From Anaerolineales bacterium (lineage in GTDB: Bacteria > Chloroflexota > Anaerolineae > Anaerolineales > UBA11858): 35,694 nucleotides of DNA. A program made the position numbers and the translations under genes. The stretch is taken from contig JANTFT010000022.1 of assembly GCA_024763275.1 (NCBI GenBank), positions 1-35,694 on the forward strand. Reading direction: 5' to 3'. Under the pieces are notes generated by a model. It had not been told where the DNA came from and made no database searches. It worked only from the letters and a program-made list of their open reading frames with translations. Shown here piece after piece: positions 32,633-35,694 of the stretch; the first letter of the stretch is position 1; every line of letters begins with the position of its first letter.

Positions 32633-33658
32633 TTAAAACATATCCTGGTTGGCCCGCACCCATTCGAACAGTTTGCGGATTCCTTCTTCCACTCCGATCC
32701 GGGGTTTCCAGCCAAAATCGCGGCTGGCTTTGCGGATATCAGCAATGAAAACCCGCTGATCACCCGGCCTCCAGGATTCCCGGGCAACTGGAATCTCCCG
32801 ACCCAGCTCTTTCTCAAGCAAAGGGCCGAATTCCTTCCAGATCGAGAGGGTGTTCTCCGCACCGCCACCAATATTATAAATTTGCCCCGCGGTCTTATCA
32901 ATGTTGGCGGCAGCCATATCATAGGCTGTCAGCAGATCATCCACATAGAGCAGATCGCGGACCTGCTTGCCATCACCGTAGATGGTAATCGGCTTCCCGG
33001 TCACAGCGGCGATCACAAACCAGGCTACCCAACCCTGGTCCTCGATACCGAATTGATGGGGCCCGTAAATGCAGCTCTGCCGGAACACCACAGTGGGCAA
33101 TCCAAAGATGCGGTGGTAATCCCGGACGTATTGATCGCCAGTCCCCTTGGAGCAGCCGTAGGGAGAATGGAAATCCAGCAGCTGTGTTTCCGAGATCCCC
33201 TCCGGATTGTCCGGGAAGAAATAGCTGTCCTCGCCTTCAGCAACCCTGATATCCTCCAGGTCACCATATACTTTATTGGTGGAAGAAAAGATCACCAGGG
33301 GCTGTTTTTCGGATTGGCGGGCTGCTTCCAGGACGTTGAGCGTTCCCCGGGCGTTGATCTCAAAATCCGAGCGGGGGTCCTCTACCGAAGTGGTAACAGC
33401 CACCTGGGCTGCCAGATGAACCACCCGATCCACCCCCCGGACCGCTTCCTGGAGGGCATCAGCGTCCCGGACATCCGCTTCCAGCAGGACGAAGGAGCTC
33501 CCACCATAGGTATCCCTCAGCCAGGCGATATTTCTGGGAGTTCCCGCCCGCGACAGGTTGTCAAAGAGCACCACTTCATCGCCTCTGGCAAGCAAGCGGG
33601 AGGCGTAATTGGTACCAATGAAACCTGCTCCTCCGGTAATTAATGTCTTTACACTCAT
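32633..33658 (-). CDS. CDP-paratose 2-epimerase-like NAD-dependent sugar epimerase
   Basis: A 341-residue extended SDR enzyme acting on a nucleotide sugar in the cytoplasm. The NAD-binding GGAGFIG is at 9-15, and the catalytic set is Thr127 with Tyr167 and Lys171 (YGCSK). The segments SSTNKVYGD, LDFHSPYGCSKGTGDQYV and FRQSCIYGPHQFG closely match the CDP-paratose (tyvelose) 2-epimerase pattern, in which NKVYG replaces the more common SEVYG of GalE/RmlB. The CDP-sugar substrate is therefore a reasoned guess. The genes that make CDP-paratose (RfbF/G/S types) are not in the window. Its ATG overlaps the stop codon of the flippase-like gene by 4 bp. Confidence 0.88.
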   Translation of the reverse strand: MSVKTLITGGAGFIGTNYASRLLARGDEVVLFDNLSRAGTPRNIAWLRDTYGGSSFVLLEADVRDADALQEAVRGVDRVVHLAAQVAVTTSVEDPRSDFEINARGTLNVLEAARQSEKQPLVIFSSTNKVYGDLEDIRVAEGEDSYFFPDNPEGISETQLLDFHSPYGCSKGTGDQYVRDYHRIFGLPTVVFRQSCIYGPHQFGIEDQGWVAWFVIAAVTGKPITIYGDGKQVRDLLYVDDLLTAYDMAAANIDKTAGQIYNIGGGAENTLSIWKEFGPLLEKELGREIPVARESWRPGDQRVFIADIRKASRDFGWKPRIGVEEGIRKLFEWVRANQDMF

Positions 33659-34662
33659 ATCTCTTCACCTTTTATATGCTGTCTGCCAAACTGCCAAACT
33701 TCTCTCAACCCCACCCCTTCTCGAACCAGGCCAAAAGCTCCCAAGCCGGTGGTGATTGCCAGGCTTATCACATGGCTGGTGAGGGCATAGGAAAACGCCA
33801 GCGAATGGTCAACGCCAAGGGCCGCTAAAGCAAGAGTGATGCTGGCCTCATACACTCCAATATTACCAGGAGATGAGGGCAGAGATACCCCCACGGCAAC
33901 GGCTCCGAGGATGAATGCTGCCCAGCCCAATTTCGCGCCCGGGATCATCGCCTGCAGCAACAAATACTGGAAAGACAAGGCGATCCCCCAGCTCAGCGCC
34001 ATCCCCAGCAGTACTCTCGCCAGGCGGGCGGGACTGGTCAGGACCTGCATGCTGGACAGGACAGCATCGAGGAATCTGACCAACCGTGCTCGAATCCGGG
34101 AGCCCAGCAGGTTCGTATTCTCCAGCCAACCAATGATCCGGCCACGGTTTTTCACCAACAGGTAGGCAAGGGCCAATCCAGCCAGAACCACAAGGGCCAG
34201 AAGATAACTGTAGCGGATATCCAGCTGGAAATCAAGGGCGAAGGGCAGTCCGATGAAGAGCATCCCCAGCGCGAACAATCCGTCAAACATGCGCTCCAGG
34301 GCAATGGCCGGTACTGCTTCCCAGAATCCCAATTCGGATGGCATCAGCAGCAGAGCCCGGGATAATTCTCCCAGTCTGAAAGGCAGGATAGTGTTCACAA
34401 AATATCCAGCATTGATGATCAAAAATGACTGCCAGAGGGTAATTCTATCCTGAAGGATATTCCGCCAGGCGTAAGCCCTGGTGAGGAGGGAAACGATCAC
34501 CAGGGTCGCCCCGGCCAGCAGGATTCCGGGAGGAACCTTTCGCAGAGCTTCCCACACCTGGTTGGCATCGGTAAAAAGCAATAAAGCCACCAGGGCTCCA
34601 ATGCTGAGCAGGATCCCGAAAACCATGCCGTAAAGTGGTCTTGCGCTGCGGTTCTCAGTCAT
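33655..34662 (-). CDS. LPG-synthase-TM/AglD-like flippase-type membrane protein (UPF0104)
   Basis: A 335-residue integral membrane protein with about eight helices and the family hallmarks LPFRLGELSRA near residue 95, ERMFDGLFALG near 122, and SLPSSPGNIGVYEAS near 260. The family includes the membrane half of lysyl-phosphatidylglycerol synthase (MprF) and AglD-type proteins. Members are commonly encoded beside glycosyltransferases and are thought to move or modify lipid-linked substrates; the exact activity here is unknown. The catalytic lysyl-transfer domain of MprF is absent. The ATG lies in the last codons of lepA (ATGACTGA, 8-bp overlap) and its end overlaps the epimerase, so it is translationally coupled on both sides. 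Confidence 0.85.
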   Translation of the reverse strand: MTENRSARPLYGMVFGILLSIGALVALLLFTDANQVWEALRKVPPGILLAGATLVIVSLLTRAYAWRNILQDRITLWQSFLIINAGYFVNTILPFRLGELSRALLLMPSELGFWEAVPAIALERMFDGLFALGMLFIGLPFALDFQLDIRYSYLLALVVLAGLALAYLLVKNRGRIIGWLENTNLLGSRIRARLVRFLDAVLSSMQVLTSPARLARVLLGMALSWGIALSFQYLLLQAMIPGAKLGWAAFILGAVAVGVSLPSSPGNIGVYEASITLALAALGVDHSLAFSYALTSHVISLAITTGLGAFGLVREGVGLREVWQFGRQHIKGEEI

Positions 34663-35694
34663 CGTCCAACCTCAGCACTGCCATAAAAGCATCCTGGGGG
34701 ATATCAACGCTCCCTATGCGCTTGAGCCGCTTCCTTCCCGCCTTCTGATTTTCAAGCAGTTTTCTTTTCCGGGAGTAATCTCCCCCGTAAAGCTTGGCTG
34801 TAACATCCTTGCGGAGCGCCTTGATGTCTGCCCGGGAGATAATCCTTCCACCAGCAGAAGCCTGGATCGGAACAGCGAAATGCTGGGGAGGGATCAAATC
34901 CTTCAAGCGGGTGACCAGGATCTTTCCCTTCCGGAAAGCTTTTTCCCTGTGAACGATCGACGCCATGCCATCGACGGGTTCCCCATTGACCAGTATTTCC
35001 AGCTTTACGAGGTCTTCGGTGCGGTATTCGGCGAAGGAATAGTCCATGGATGCGTATCCGCGGGATACAGATTTCAAATAATCGAAAAAATCAACTATCA
35101 GCTCTGAAAGCGGTATCTGAAAGTTCAACTGCACGCGATTGGGTGCTGGATATTCCTGACTGATATAAACTCCTCTCCGCATGGTAACCAGCTCCATTAC
35201 CGGGCCGTAATACTCCAGAGGTAAAAAGACCTGCAAGTCCATCCAGGGCTCCTGGATTTCCGCGATCAGACTGCTGTCAGGCAGATCCGCGGGAGAGTTG
35301 ATCTCCAGCAGCTCCCCATCTCTCTGCAGCACCCGGTATTTTACAGACGGAGCGGTGGCAATGATATCCAGATTATATTCCCGTTCCAGCCTTTCCTGGA
35401 CGATTTCCATGTGGAACATGCCCAGAAAACCACATCGAAAGCCAAGATTCAGAGCCTGGGAGGTTTCCGGCTCAAAGACCAGAGCGGCGTCATTCAACTG
35501 GAGCTTTTCCAGGGCATCCCGTAAACTCCCATAAGCCTCACTTTCTACAGGGAAAAAACCCGCGAAAACCATCGGTTTGGCTTGTTTGTAACCTGGAAGG
35601 GGCTGCCCGGCCGGCTTCCGGGCGTAGGTTACCGTATCCCCAACCCGGCATTCGTGGACCGATTTCAATCCTGTGGCAATATAACCCACTTCCC
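34655..35694 (-). CDS. lepA: Elongation factor 4 (LepA), partial: C-terminal 345 residues
   Basis: The 5' part lies beyond the right edge. Visible are the end of domain II (EVGYIATGLKSV, VGDTVTY), domain III with CGFLGMFHMEIVQERLEREYNLDII, the EPWMDLQVFLP and MRRGVY blocks of the EF-G-like domain V, and the LepA-specific C-terminal domain (KDLIPPQHFAVPIQASAGGRIISR, then YGGDYSRKRKLLENQKAGRKR). LepA is a ribosome-bound GTPase that back-translocates stalled ribosomes. The GTPase domain is not in the window. It heads the visible part of the long minus-strand gene run; the overlap with the flippase-like gene means they share a transcript. Confidence 0.96.
   Translation of the reverse strand, partial: EVGYIATGLKSVHECRVGDTVTYARKPAGQPLPGYKQAKPMVFAGFFPVESEAYGSLRDALEKLQLNDAALVFEPETSQALNLGFRCGFLGMFHMEIVQERLEREYNLDIIATAPSVKYRVLQRDGELLEINSPADLPDSSLIAEIQEPWMDLQVFLPLEYYGPVMELVTMRRGVYISQEYPAPNRVQLNFQIPLSELIVDFFDYLKSVSRGYASMDYSFAEYRTEDLVKLEILVNGEPVDGMASIVHREKAFRKGKILVTRLKDLIPPQHFAVPIQASAGGRIISRADIKALRKDVTAKLYGGDYSRKRKLLENQKAGRKRLKRIGSVDIPQDAFMAVLRLDDD

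Noticed and set aside
1..35694. CRISPR array, insertion sequence, prophage or integration site
   Set aside because: No regularly spaced repeats, transposase, integrase or phage structural gene was seen, and neither tRNA gene is followed by a partial tRNA duplicate.

Overview
The window reads as chromosomal DNA of a Chloroflexota bacterium, most probably class Anaerolineae. The basis is gene content, not a database match: two membrane proteins with the YYYxG signature of the sporadic Chloroflexi/archaeal 'Chlor_Arch_YYY' (DUF2298) family, Thr/Pro-rich extracytoplasmic linkers, GT39-like proteins beside the YYY genes, and an RNA polymerase beta-prime with a long N-terminal coiled-coil insertion. 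No phage, insertion sequence or CRISPR array is visible.

Region 1 (1-2.5 kb, mostly minus strand): the 5' end of a small hydrophobic protein with its promoter, a 5'-truncated ABC-2 permease remnant, a two-gene Hsp20 operon with a clear terminator, initiator tRNA-Met, an FtsB/DivIC-like gene and tRNA-Leu(CAG). Both tRNAs have recognisable promoters and terminators.

Region 2 (2.5-7.05 kb, plus strand): a GAF-containing sensor that looks like a pseudo histidine kinase, a LytR-CpsA-Psr (LCP) envelope enzyme preceded by a structured leader of about 125 nt, and a TIM-barrel hydrolase-like protein joined to a SnoaL-like domain. The last converges on gyrA with 8 bp between stop codons.

Region 3 (7.06-17.9 kb, minus strand): gyrA, rpoC without an rpoB neighbour, and a 1110-residue sensor histidine kinase. 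The gyrA-rpoC gap (9506-9834) holds the gyrA promoter, an inverted repeat in its leader and the rpoC terminator. The rpoC-kinase gap (14155-14568) holds a near-consensus promoter, a terminator-like hairpin and a long rpoC leader or small-RNA candidate.

Region 4 (18.0-35.7 kb, minus strand): one long, tightly packed run reading lepA > flippase-like membrane protein > CDP-paratose-2-epimerase-like SDR > GT4 glycosyltransferase > SAM methyltransferase > GT39-like > GT39-YYY fusion > YYY > GT39-like > cmk > plsC. Several genes overlap and no gap exceeds about 60 bp. It has the parts list of a lipid-linked glycan pathway: nucleotide-sugar modification, cytoplasmic glycosyl transfer, a multispanning LPG-synthase-TM/AglD-like protein and several polytopic GT-C-type enzymes. 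The YYY family has no known function, so this is the best candidate here for an undescribed system.

An extended -10 element TGnTAYAAT, usually without a recognisable -35, recurs upstream of five transcription units and looks like the local housekeeping promoter style.
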